64,000 nucleotides of DNA. Origin: Halobacillus shinanisalinarum. Its GTDB lineage: Bacteria > Bacillota > Bacilli > Bacillales > Halobacillaceae. The DNA lies in contig NZ_CP095074.1 in NCBI RefSeq assembly GCF_022919835.1, forward strand, positions 1,736,001 to 1,800,000. Reading direction: 5' to 3'. Numbering within the stretch: position 1 is the first letter of the stretch; each line of letters opens with the position of its first letter. The notes below the pieces were generated by a model. It did not search any database, was not told where the DNA came from, and was given only the letters and a program-made list of their open reading frames with translations. Shown here in pieces: positions 1 to 10,259 of this stretch. The position numbers and the translations under genes are program-made.

Positions 1-161
1 TAGAATACCAATACCCTCTCTAAGGTGCAACATCGCGAGGATCAGATAGCGCTTTCAATTCGAAAAGTTTTTCTATCATAATTAAATGCCGCCGTTTCAT
101 AGCATGAAATAACGTGTTTTTATCTTTTTTTATAAAAAATTTTCTCTTCTTTATAAGAGGA

Positions 162-367
162 TGTTCAAAAAGTCACCAAATGATAAACGGCGCATTTCTT
201 CGTTGCTCGGTTTTTCCGGTCCTCACGTATGAAAGGCATACGGCTTGAGGTCCTCAAAACGTTCGCGCCTCGAACTTCTTGCGACGCGCAAGGAACGTGC
301 TCGTGTCGACTTTAGAATAGGAGGTGACGATCTTTGTCGACGTTCTCATTCGTCAACTTTTTGAACA
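162..367. repeat. MITE-like intergenic repeat with 12-bp terminal inverted repeats
   Basis: The ends are a perfect 12-bp inverted repeat, TGTTCAAAAAGT at 162-173 and its complement at 356-367. The roughly 180 bp between them contains smaller inverted segments (GGTCCTCACGTAT facing ATACGGCTTGAGGTCC) and no credible gene. The size and structure fit a non-autonomous miniature element. From memory, elements ending in TTCAAAAAGT are common between genes in Bacillaceae; I could not search for copies. Confidence 0.6.
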
Positions 368-439
368 CATAATAAGAATCCACTTCGAAATCACATGTTT
401 CCTAAACAAAATCTGGTCCGTAAATCAACCTCTCAAAAA

Positions 440-478
440 AATTAAATAAATAAGGCAGAAGGTATGGAAAAACTGCCT
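440..478 (-). terminator. Putative terminator of the spo0F-like gene
   Basis: On the minus strand a 6-bp stem (AGGCAG/CTGCCT, 453-478) is followed by a T-rich tail. It lies about 35 bp past the stop of the response regulator gene. The stem is short and the loop is 14 nt, so it is a weak candidate. Confidence 0.45.
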
Positions 479-513
479 CATGTGGAAAGTTCTAGGTACT
501 AAACTCTTTTCGT

Positions 514-882
514 TTAACCTTCACGTACAAGACAATCTGCTATCATTTGACGAATCGTGTGGATGTCAAATGGTTTTGAGATGACGTGTTGAACAAAGGG
601 ATAGTGAGTGTCTTCCTCAATCGAGCTTGCAGAGAGACCTGTCATAATGAAAACAGGCTTATCAAATTGTTCACTGTCTAAATATTTGAGCACCTCTCCA
701 CCACTCATTATCGGCAAATTGTAATCCATTAAAATGAGATCCGGGTTATGTTCCATTGCCACTTCACAAGCTTGTTTTCCTGTATTTGCACTAATAGTTT
801 CATATCCTTCGCTTTTAAGAAATTCCTCTAGTAACATTCTAATTCCTGGTTGATCGTCAACAATGAGAATTTTGCTTGTCAT
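514..882 (-). CDS. spo0F: Spo0F-like single-domain response regulator
   Basis: A 122-residue stand-alone receiver domain. It begins KILIVDDQPGIR, close to Spo0F ILIVDDQYGIR, with acidic residues D9/D10, a phospho-acceptor Asp near residue 53 in LILMDYNLP, a switch Thr near 81 and the conserved Lys in SKPFDIHTIRQ. There is no output domain. Spo0F passes phosphate from sporulation kinases to Spo0B. Position next to pyrG-rpoE matches B. subtilis. The middle of the protein is divergent (DYNLPIMSG, TGLSASS), so another CheY-like regulator is possible. A sigma-H-like promoter lies upstream. Confidence 0.7.
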   Translation of the reverse strand: MTSKILIVDDQPGIRMLLEEFLKSEGYETISANTGKQACEVAMEHNPDLILMDYNLPIMSGGEVLKYLDSEQFDKPVFIMTGLSASSIEEDTHYPFVQHVISKPFDIHTIRQMIADCLVREG

Positions 883-925
883 AGGTTGTCACAGCCCTTC
901 TTTTTCTAGCCTTAGCTGCCTCGAC

Positions 926-950
926 ACTCGCTTATAATCAAACAACTCCT
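926..950 (-). promoter_or_regulatory. Candidate sigma-H promoter of the spo0F-like gene
   Basis: On the minus strand AGGAGTT (944-950) and GAGT (926-929) are separated by 14 nt. This resembles the sigma-H pattern AGGAWWT-N14-GAAT with one mismatch in each box. It lies about 45-70 bp upstream of the start codon. B. subtilis spo0F is known to be sigma-H dependent, which supports the reading. Confidence 0.45.
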
Positions 951-1309
951 TCTAAAGAGTCCCGGTCCAAAAAGCCATTTGTTATGATATGTCTATAGGA
1001 AGCCGCCAACTTTTTTCACTATCCATACCTTTTTCTTTCTCTAGTCTTATATCTTCTATATCAACTCGCAAACTCCTGCAATTTTTGGTAAATGAATCAA
1101 TTTCATAATTGCTCTTTTTAAAACGCCAAAGACTGGCAGAATATAAGGCTCTTTTCCGAACAGGTTCAAAATGGATTCTTATCCAGCCAAATTTTAGTTT
1201 CCGTTTTATAAAGAAGTTTGATCACTTTCTATCCATATTGCTTCACATCGCCCCCTTATCCTGGAGACTCAGCTCCGGGACACTTAGGTCCGTTACGGTA
1301 TGAGGGCTC

Positions 1310-1505
1310 GGGGTGGCTGGGAAACGACTCGCTTTCCTGCGGGGGAACCTGGAGTGTTTCCGTTCTTCTCACAAACACAAGGAGGTCCGGGAAATGGCGA
1401 GACTCCTGTGGGATAAACATGACAGGTGAGACCCCGGAGGACAGAGTCCGAGGAGGCTCAGCGCATGCCCACGGAAAGCGAGTGATTTCCCGGACCTCCT
1501 TCTCT
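1310..1505. repeat. Intergenic repeat with nested inverted repeats
   Basis: Nested arms are visible: ACTCGCTTTCC at 1326-1336 pairs with 1473-1483, and a perfect 17-bp arm beginning AAGGAGGTCCGG at 1379-1395 pairs with 1485-1501. The region fills much of an 840-bp stretch without genes. The small open frames across it do not look like genes. The sequence is familiar to me as an interspersed Bacillaceae element found between genes. Confidence 0.6.
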
Positions 1506-1683
1506 ATCCAAGGAAACGGAAACCTATCTCGAGATGGAGTCTTCCAGATCTCTGCCCTTACCTAATAAAAATGATTTCAAATTTCCTACTTGACTAGATT
1601 TGGGGAGGTACTTCCTTTTTTGCGTTTTGAATCCCTTGGGCAGAAGGGACTTAAATTATGAAATTTATTCAAATAACAAATTT

Positions 1684-1714
1684 ATATAGAAAAAGGCAAG
1701 CCGTAAAGCCTGCC
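1684..1714 (-). terminator. pyrG terminator
   Basis: On the minus strand a 7-bp stem (1695-1701 with 1708-1714, one G-U pair) is followed by TTTTTC, 11 bp past the pyrG stop. Confidence 0.7.
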
Positions 1715-1724
1715 CCTTTACCCT

Positions 1725-3374
<1,650 letters not shown>

Positions 3375-3390
3375 TCAGGGTGTTGAAAAA

Positions 3391-3424
3391 ATAAAAAAAA
3401 CGCTCCCCAATAAGGGGAGCGTTT
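3391..3424 (-). terminator. pyrG leader attenuator (intrinsic terminator)
   Basis: On the minus strand the leader forms the stem GCTCCCC/GGGGAGC, extended by A-T pairs, followed by eight T residues. The pyrimidine-rich 5' arm GCTCCCCTT is the element that, in B. subtilis pyrG, pairs with extra G residues added at the transcript 5' end when CTP is low, which blocks terminator formation. It also ends rpoE transcripts. Confidence 0.85.
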
Positions 3425-3447
3425 TTGAATGTTAATCAAAATTTAAA

Positions 3448-3489
3448 GAGCCCAAGTAAAATATTACTCATTCGGACTTTGAAAGTCAA
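3448..3489 (-). promoter_or_regulatory. pyrG promoter with GGGCTC start site
   Basis: Minus-strand -35 TTGACT (3489-3484), a 17-nt spacer, -10 TAATAT (3466-3461), then 7 nt to GGGCTC beginning at 3453. A start at GGGC is the known signature for reiterative G addition in Bacillus pyrG. The -35 box overlaps the rpoE stop codon. Confidence 0.85.
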
Positions 3490-4049
3490 CCTTTGGATTC
3501 ATCTTTCTCGTCTTCATCACCAACGAAGCTGACGTCATCTTCAACGATTTCTTCTTCCTCTTCGTCTAGGTCGTCCTCTTCATAGTCACCTTCGTAATCA
3601 TCTTCATCGTCATCACCAAGGTCAAGGTCCTCATCAGTCAAATCGATATCCTCTTCCAAGTCATCATCACTGCTATCATCGTAACCAGACTCACCTAATT
3701 CATCCTCAAGTAATTTAGATGGTTTCTTTTTCTTCTTCTTTTTCTTTTTACGTTTTTGGGGAAGGTTGGCAATTTCATCTTCCATTTGCTCTACAGAATA
3801 CCAGCTTCTTAGCCCCCATCTATTTGTTCCAATTGTCATGAATTGACCGTCTACATTTAAATCTGTATAGAACTGGGCAATGTATTCTTCCTTCTGTTTC
3901 TCATTGAACCCTTTTAATGAAGCAATACGTTCGAAAATATCGTTAAAATCGATCGCTTCTCCCTTATCCTTAAGAATCATAGTTGCTAGTTCAATCATTG
4001 ATATTTCCTCTACCTGCTGTTTACTCAGTTCCTTTACACTCACCTTCAA
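3486..4049 (-). CDS. rpoE: RNA polymerase delta subunit
   Basis: The Gram-positive delta subunit binds core RNA polymerase and promotes recycling and specificity. The folded N-terminal domain (about residues 1-90) contains IAQFYTDLNVDGQFMTIG and WGLRSWYSVEQ, typical of RpoE. A run of nine lysines follows at about residue 107, then an Asp/Glu-rich tail to the end. The 187-aa length is normal. The start is uncertain: TTG at 4049 lies 4 nt from AAAGGAG, and GTG at 4043 lies 10 nt from it. It sits upstream of pyrG as in B. subtilis, with pyrG having its own promoter. Confidence 0.93.
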   Translation of the reverse strand: MKVSVKELSKQQVEEISMIELATMILKDKGEAIDFNDIFERIASLKGFNEKQKEEYIAQFYTDLNVDGQFMTIGTNRWGLRSWYSVEQMEDEIANLPQKRKKKKKKKKKPSKLLEDELGESGYDDSSDDDLEEDIDLTDEDLDLGDDDEDDYEGDYEEDDLDEEEEEIVEDDVSFVGDEDEKDESKG

Positions 4050-4202
4050 AGCACTCCTTTACTCATCAAATGATCTATTACTTACATCATAGGCATACGG
4101 ATCACATTTAATCATACCACCCATTATATGGTCACCTTAAACAAAAATCAAATACTCCACCAGAAAAAAGCAGATAAACAAACATTCTACAACGAACCCC
4201 TT

Positions 4203-4253
4203 TTTCTTCCACCTCAGGTCATCCAGAATCTGGATGACCTGAGGTGGAAGAAA
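4203..4253. repeat. Long palindromic element, copy 1
   Basis: Two perfect 25-bp arms (4203-4227 and 4229-4253) are separated by one base. The core CCACCTCAGGTCATCC and its complement recur at 25605-25647 and 50598-50645. There is no T-tract beside it, and it lies between divergent genes, so a terminator role is unlikely here. Confidence 0.85.
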
Positions 4254-4338
4254 TCACCATATAAGTAAGCATTCTCATTTGGCGTTCTCTATGTTTTGTC
4301 GTAAAATAACAGAAGAGAGTATGAAAAGGAGAGACGAT

Positions 4339-4656
4339 ATGAAGACACACCTTTTTGACTGGATCATACTAATTATTATCGTTGTTGCACTTGGTACATG
4401 GGCATTTACAAACTACGGCATCATTCACGAGAAACACTTGACCGAAGCAACGGTTACTGAAAAGACTCATGGAGAAAAAGGCTATTTTATAACCGTCGAT
4501 GATCAAAAACTGCACGTGAAAGACACGAATACTTGGATGGTGCTGACATCTGGTGAAAGCTATGAGATCTCTTATGAGTGGTACGGGAACACCCATCCAT
4601 ATGTTGTAGAAATTAATCAAGCTCATGACGATGACGGTGTCGGCGGCGGTCACTAA
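4339..4656 (+). CDS. Small membrane-anchored protein of unknown function
   Basis: A 105-residue protein starting KTHLFDW, with AAAAGGAGAGACGAT directly upstream of the ATG at 4339. Residues about 8-27 (IILIIIVVALGTWAFTNYG) form one membrane segment. The remainder is polar, probably a small beta-rich extracytoplasmic domain (TVTEKTHGEKGYFITVDDQK), ending in an Asp/Gly/His-rich tail. I do not recognise a family. It is monocistronic and divergent from rpoE. Confidence 0.7.
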   Translation: MKTHLFDWIILIIIVVALGTWAFTNYGIIHEKHLTEATVTEKTHGEKGYFITVDDQKLHVKDTNTWMVLTSGESYEISYEWYGNTHPYVVEINQAHDDDGVGGGH

Positions 4657-4770
4657 TAGGAGCTTCAGGCCTGCTTAGGCGGGGCTGACTTCTTCTTTCT
4701 TCTATTATGCTAGATTCACGCTGTCGAATGTTATCATAAATTGATCACTTTAAAAGCTGGCCACTAGCCG

Positions 4771-4890
4771 TAATTGCACGAAATCTTAAATAATTGCACG
4801 GAATTATCGATAATCGCACATAATCACGAATAATTGCACGAAATTTTGAATAATTGCGCGAAATACAGAATATTTGCATATTAAGGTGTT
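4771..4890. repeat. TAATTGCAC tandem array, locus 1
   Basis: Six units start exactly every 20 bp at 4771, 4791, 4811, 4831, 4851 and 4871. The consensus is TAATTGCACGAAAT followed by a variable A-rich stretch. The last unit is TATTTGCATA. Related arrays are at 21467, 26275 and 48455. Confidence 0.85.
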
Positions 4891-4930
4891 TTCACACCAC
4901 ACCACTCCATATGCACACTCCGATAAAGTT

Positions 4931-4966
4931 AAGAATCCAACCCCTCAAGAGGCTGGATTCTTTTTT
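4931..4966 (+). terminator. Putative intrinsic terminator
   Basis: Stem GAATCCA/TGGATTC with an imperfect inner stem, followed by CTTTTTTC on the plus strand. It is about 275 bp past the stop at 4656, with the tandem array in between. Confidence 0.5.
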
Positions 4967-4974
4967 CAGCTTTA

Positions 4975-5400
4975 TTTCCTGGTCAGCTGCACGGGGCAGA
5001 CCTTCGCGGGACATAAGCAATCTTGCCTTCGTGTAGAAAGAGCCCCTCACTACGACAATTTGCTTGGGCCCGCATGACGCGGGTCAGTTCGACGTTGGAA
5101 CAGGCCCTACACGATGTAGGGTCGTTCGGTGTTAGCACAGGACGTGCCATTTTTAACCGAACTTCCTTAACTTCAGAGTTTTAAGTCGAACTTCCTCACC
5201 TCAGGTCTAAACGCCCCTCTCCGCTTTTCGACTGTCTAGCTGCGGCACTCAGACACTCGAGACATAAGCAGTTCGCCTCCGTCGGGCAAGACCCCCCGAC
5301 TGCGCCGCTCTGCTTATGCTTGGCCCCACACGACGTGGGGTCGTTCGGCGTTGAAACAGGACGTTTCGGTTTTAGCCGAACTTCCCTTACCGGGGCGCCT
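4975..5400. repeat. Two diverged tandem copies of a GC-rich intergenic repeat
   Basis: Two segments (about 4975-5215 and 5220-5400) share blocks in the same order: GACATAAGCA, then GACGCGGGTC or GACGTGGGGTCGTTCGGCG, then ACAGGACGT, then AACCGAACTTCC. Internal short inverted repeats are also present (CCCTACACGATGTAGGG, CCCCACACGACGTGGGG). No gene is evident. It resembles an interspersed Bacillaceae repeat I have seen near gene ends. Confidence 0.6.
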
Positions 5401-5412
5401 CCGCTTTTCTTC

Positions 5413-8400
5413 TTACATATTACGTCGATACTGTCCGCCTACTTCATACAAAGCATTAGTAATCTGGCCGAGGCTCGCTACTTTTACTGTTTCCATCAAT
5501 TCAGCAAAAATGTTGCCCCGCCGCTTGCTGTCTCTTGCAAACGTTTGAGAGCTTCAGTTGTTTTTGCTTCATTCGCCTGCTGGAAATTGCGCAACTCGGT
5601 AATTTGGTGCTCTTTTTCTTCTTTATCGGCACGAGCAATATCCATTGAGTTGATATCATCTTCTGTCAATGGATTCGGGTTCAAGTAGGTGTTCACACCG
5701 ATAATCGGTAGTTCACCGGAATGCTTTTTTCCTTCATAATAAAGTGATTCCTCTTGAATTTTCCCACGCTGGTATTGACGTTCCATCGCGCCGAGGACTC
5801 CGCCGCGATCGTTCATGCGTTCAAACTCCTGCAAAACAGCTTCCTCAACTAAATCAGTCAGCTCACGAATAATGTAAGCGCCCTGCTGAGAGTTCTCATT
5901 TTTCGTTAAGCCAAATTCTTTGCTGATGATCATTTGAATCGCCATCGCCCGCCGTACAGACTCCTCTGTTGGTGTGGTGATCGCTTCATCATAGGAGTTG
6001 GTATGCAAGGAGTTGCAGTTATCCTGAATGGCGATTAAGGCTTGCAGTGTTGTGCGAATGTCGTTAAAGTCGATTTCCTGTGCGTGCAGGGAACGACCGG
6101 ATGTTTGAATATGGTACTTCAACTTCTGACTGCGTTCATTGGCACCATATTTATCTTTCATCACGATCGCCCAGATCCTGCGGGCAACACGGCCGAGTAC
6201 GGTGTATTCCGGATCAAGACCATTTGAGAAAAAGAACGACAGGTTTGGTGCGAATTTGTTAATGTCCATACCACGGCTTAAATAGTACTCCACGTACGTG
6301 AACCCGTTTGCCAATGTAAAAGCAAGCTGGGTAATCGGGTTCGCCCCCGCTTCAGCAATATGGTAACCGGAAATCGATACAGAATAGTAGTTGCGGACTT
6401 CATGGTCGATAAAGTACTGCTGAATATCGCCCATCATCCTCAATGCAAATTCTGTTGAGAAGATACATGTATTCTGTCCTTGATCTTCTTTTAAAATATC
6501 AGCCTGAACCGTACCACGCACGACATGAATCGTATCTTCTTTAATCTTCAAAGCTTCTTCCGCATTCGGTTCGCGGCCGTTTTTCTCTGTAAACTTACTC
6601 AGCTGCTGGTCAACCGCTGTATTAAAAAACATCGCCAGAATAATCGGTGCTGGCCCGTTGATCGTCATCGATACAGACGTTGTCGGGTCAACGAGGTCAA
6701 AACCATCATAAAGCTTTTTCATGTCTTCAAGTGTACAAATATTGACTCCGCTCTCGCCGACTTTTCCGTAAATATCTGGGCGCTCATCTGGGTCTTCTCC
6801 ATACAGCGTTACCGAATCAAAAGCTGTACTTAAGCGCTTAGCATCGTCACCTTCTGATAAGTAGTGGAAGCGGCGGTTCGTTCGTTCTGGTGTGCCTTCA
6901 CCTGCGAACTGACGCTTCGGATCCTCTCCTTTTCGTTTAAAAGGAAAGACTCCGGCCGTAAACGGGAAAGCTCCGGGTACGTTCTCACGCAGCAGCCAAG
7001 TTAATCGGTCACCCCAGTCGCTATAATGCGGCAGAGCCACTTTAGGCACCTTGATTCCAGAGAGACTTTCTGTCGTCAAGTCCATGGTAATTTCTTTATC
7101 ACGAACTTTAAATGTATAGGTTTCTCCACTGTAGCGCTCGTGAAGATCATCCCAATCCTCAAGTTTTTCTGTTGAGTCACGATCAAGATCACGCTCGTAG
7201 TCTTCAATCAGACGCTCGATACTTGCTTTATTTTCACTATCGTCAAGTAAAGCGATCGTCCCTTTAAGCTGGTATAGCTTGCGTGCTTTATCTGCTTGGT
7301 TATTCGTGTGCTTATGATAGTCGCGAACAGCTAGTGAAATATCCCGCAAATACTGCTTTTGTTCATTTGGAATGATCACGTTCTGCTTTTCAACCTTCTC
7401 AACACGTTCAAATGATGTGTCATCCTGCCAGGCATAATCTTCATTCAATTTATCGATGATGCCCGCAAACAATGTGTTGGTACCCGGATCATTAAATTGG
7501 CTGGCGATCGTTCCGTAAACAGGGAACTTCGTCGCATCCTGATGAAAAAGCATATGACTGCGCTCGTATTGTTTACGTACTTGACTAAGCGCATCCTCTG
7601 AGCCTTTTTGTTCGAATTTATTAATCACGATAAAATCAGCGAAATCAATCATGTCAATCTTCTCAAGCTGGGAAGGGGCACCGAATTCAGCTGTCATCAC
7701 ATACATCGACAGATCGGTAATGTCGGTGATTGCTGCATCCCCTTGACCAATCCCGCTCGTTTCGACGATGACAAAATCAACCCCCGCTGCCTTGGCGACC
7801 TGGATGGCTTCTTGAATTGACTTCGATACCTCAGAGCTGGCATCACGAGTCGCCAATGAACGCATATAGACACGCGGGTTAAAAATCGCGTTCATGCGAA
7901 TACGGTCACCAAGCAAAGCGCCCCTGTTTTCTTTTTCGTCGGATCGACAGACAGGATAGCAATCTTTTTATCAGGCACCTCATTGATGAAGCGGCGGATC
8001 AATTCGTCAGTCAACGAACTTTTTCCTGCCCCGCCTGTGCCGGTAATACCAAGTACCGGGATCGTCTTCTCTGTCGTATCTTCTACGGCAGTTTCGAATG
8101 CTGCAACAACTTCACGTTCTTCCTTTGGCGTGTTCTCCACATACGTTATAAAACGAGCCATTGCCTGGTGGCTGCCAGTTTTCAAATCAGCGACTGCTTC
8201 TTTTACATTGAGTGGTGGTAGGAAATCGCACTCCTCCATCATTGTATTGATCATGCCTTGCAAGCCAAGGCCGCGGCCGTCTTCCGGTGAAAATACGCGA
8301 GCAACACCGTAATCGTGAAGCTCTTTAATCTCGCGTGGAAGGATGACACCACCGCCACCGCCATACACTCGAATATGGCCAGCCCCTTTTTCCCTCAAGA

Positions 8401-8656
8401 GATCGACCATATATTTGAAATATTCGACATGGCCCCCTTGATAAGATGAGATGGCAATCCCTTGCGCATCCTCTTGAATGGCCGCATTGACGACTTCCTC
8501 TACAGAGCGGTTATGTCCGAGGTGGATGACCTCAGCCCCTGTTGCTTGTAAAATTCTGCGCATAATATTAATCGACGCATCGTGGCCGTCAAAAAGACTG
8601 GATGATGTCACAAATCTGACAGGATTTTTCGCTTGATAAACGTGCGGTTGTTCCAT
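5413..8656 (-). pseudogene. icmF: Fused isobutyryl-CoA mutase IcmF, interrupted by two frameshifts
   Basis: IcmF interconverts isobutyryl-CoA and n-butyryl-CoA with coenzyme B12. The N-terminal B12 domain has DGHDASI, SSYQGG and GGGGG. A MeaB-like GTPase domain follows with GTGGAGKSS and NKFE, then the large acyl-CoA mutase domain. The frame breaks at C run 7921-7924 and again at 5516-5519 (plus strand). Restoring one base at each gives 1081 aa ending GGQYRRNM, the normal length. The ATG at 8656 follows AAGGAGGAGAGA. It is the last gene of the thiolase operon. Both breaks are single-base losses in G/C runs, so sequencing error is the likelier cause. Confidence 0.88.
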
Positions 8657-8674
8657 TCTCTCTCCTCCTTCGCG

Positions 8675-9304
8675 TTAAGATAAATTCGCTTCCTGAACAT
8701 TCAGCCCTTGTAGCAGCAAATGTATTTGTCTGTCTGTATAGGTTTGCAGTGTAAACGTGCGCTGGAGCATCCACCGTCTGAATCCCCACATCTGCCCTTG
8801 AACAAAAATGTTATTCGCGATCAACGCCGTATCCCCTTCCAGCAGTTGATTAGGAAGACTATTAATGATTACTTTTTCTAACATTGCGACCATATCCCGT
8901 TCCTTCTGCAGGACATAGTCTTGAGCATCTTTTGATAGCGATTTCACTTCTTGGTACATGACGACAACTTCATTCTGCATATCGTCCATTAGAGTAAAAT
9001 ACGAGCGAACAGCACAAACGAGGTTATCGATACTCGTTTCATTCTGATCGATCGAATCCTCCATTCGCTCCTTTACCCGTTCATACATCGAATCACAAAC
9101 GAGAAACAGAACATCTTCTTTTTTTCTAATATATTCGTATAATGTTCCGATGCTGAACCCTGCAGCCTTGGCGATTTCACGGGTGGTTGTTTTATGGAAC
9201 CCTTTTTCCGTAAAAAGGGTTACCGCGCCCTTAACCATTTGTTCACGCCGTTTCTCGACGAGGGCTTCGTCTTTTATTGAAGAGGGTACTTGGTTTTTCG
9301 TCAT
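8675..9304 (-). CDS. TetR/AcrR family regulator, FadR-like
   Basis: A 209-residue repressor. The N-terminal helix-turn-helix (about residues 20-65) reads AVTLFTEKGFHKTTTREIAKAAG followed by SIGTLYEYIRKKEDVL. The C-terminal ligand domain is all helical. It is encoded inside the acyl-CoA degradation operon between meaB and icmF, with only 2 bp between the meaB stop and its start region. The location suggests an acyl-CoA-responsive repressor of the operon. FadR-type palindromes at 14679-14694 and 17066-17083 are likely targets. FadR versus another TetR subgroup cannot be settled by eye. Confidence 0.85.
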   Translation of the reverse strand: MTKNQVPSSIKDEALVEKRREQMVKGAVTLFTEKGFHKTTTREIAKAAGFSIGTLYEYIRKKEDVLFLVCDSMYERVKERMEDSIDQNETSIDNLVCAVRSYFTLMDDMQNEVVVMYQEVKSLSKDAQDYVLQKERDMVAMLEKVIINSLPNQLLEGDTALIANNIFVQGQMWGFRRWMLQRTFTLQTYTDRQIHLLLQGLNVQEANLS

Positions 9305-9306
9305 GT

Positions 9307-10244
9307 TCAGTCACCCTTCCATTGTTGATACCAGGAGCATGCGAGCCTGTATGGATCCGCTTCAGGATCACTGACTTCACGCAGTTTCCCCTGATCATCC
9401 TCCACATGCTCCTTCACATCACGCCAAATTTCTTCACGGATCAACTCATAGACTTCAAGCTGAAGCTGCTGCTGACGCTTTTTTTCTCCTTGATCGGTTT
9501 CATATAAATAGGAGCGGTGGCGAGATACGCCCTCCCAAAGTTCTTCCATTCCTTTATTCTCGGTGGAAATCGTTCGAACGATGAGCGGCCGCCAGCCTTT
9601 AGGATCGGCGATCATCATGTATTCCTCTAAGGTCGCTTTTAGTTTGACGACACCAGGCAGATCCGCTTTATTAATAATAAAAAGATCGGCAATTTCCATA
9701 ATGCCAGCCTTGAAGATCTGCAAGACATCGCCACTATTCGGTGTCAGCACCAGACCTGTTGTATCTACGACTTTCATAATGTCGAGTTCTGATTGGCCCA
9801 CTCCGACCGTCTCTACTAAAATGACATCAAATCCATAGGCATCACATACACGTATCGCATCCTTCGTCGCCCGCGCCAGACCCCCTAAACTTCCGCGCGT
9901 TGCCATGCTACGTATGAAAATGCCAGGATCGATAAAATGCTGATTCATGCGCGTGCGATCCCGAGCAACGACCCACCGCTAAACGGACTCGTCGGGTCGA
10001 CAGCGATGACCGCAACGGTAAGCTCTTGCTTTCTCAAATAAGTGAGCAGACGATTAATCAGTGAGCTCTTTCCAGCCCCTGGAGAGCCCGTAATTCCTAT
10101 ATAATGGGCGCTTTTTTTAATCGAAAAAATGTCACTCATCAAGGCGAGTTTATCCGGATGGTCACTTTCAACGAGCGTAATCGCCCGTGCCAGCGCCCGC
10201 ATATCCTGTTCTTTGATCCGTTCAGCTAGAGAGTGCATTGCCAT
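9307..10244 (-). pseudogene. meaB: MeaB-type mutase-chaperone GTPase, frameshifted
   Basis: MeaB/ArgK GTPases protect and reload B12-dependent acyl-CoA mutases. The N-terminal part has the P-loop GSPGAGKSSL and DPTSPFSGG. The second part has a Walker B-like segment (ILVETVGVGQSE) and NKADLPG. The frame breaks at the CCC run 9960-9962. One extra base restores SLLGDRTRMNQHF and a 312-aa product, which is full length. It lies between an acyl-CoA dehydrogenase and the TetR gene. Its presence beside IcmF, which already carries such a domain, could mean it serves another mutase. Confidence 0.85.
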
Positions 10245-10259
10245 TGGCCTTCCTTTCTC

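Noticed and set aside
1218..1565. A 115-codon plus-strand frame across 1218-1565
   Set aside because: It lies in an inverted-repeat element, has no ribosome binding site and unlikely composition (many Gly/Arg/Ser).
4771..4890. CRISPR array
   Set aside because: Units are only 20 bp, degenerate, with no spacer-sized unique segments, and there are no cas genes nearby.
5320..5688. A 122-codon plus-strand frame opposite the icmF 3' end
   Set aside because: It is antisense to icmF and runs into the GC-rich repeat, without a start signal.
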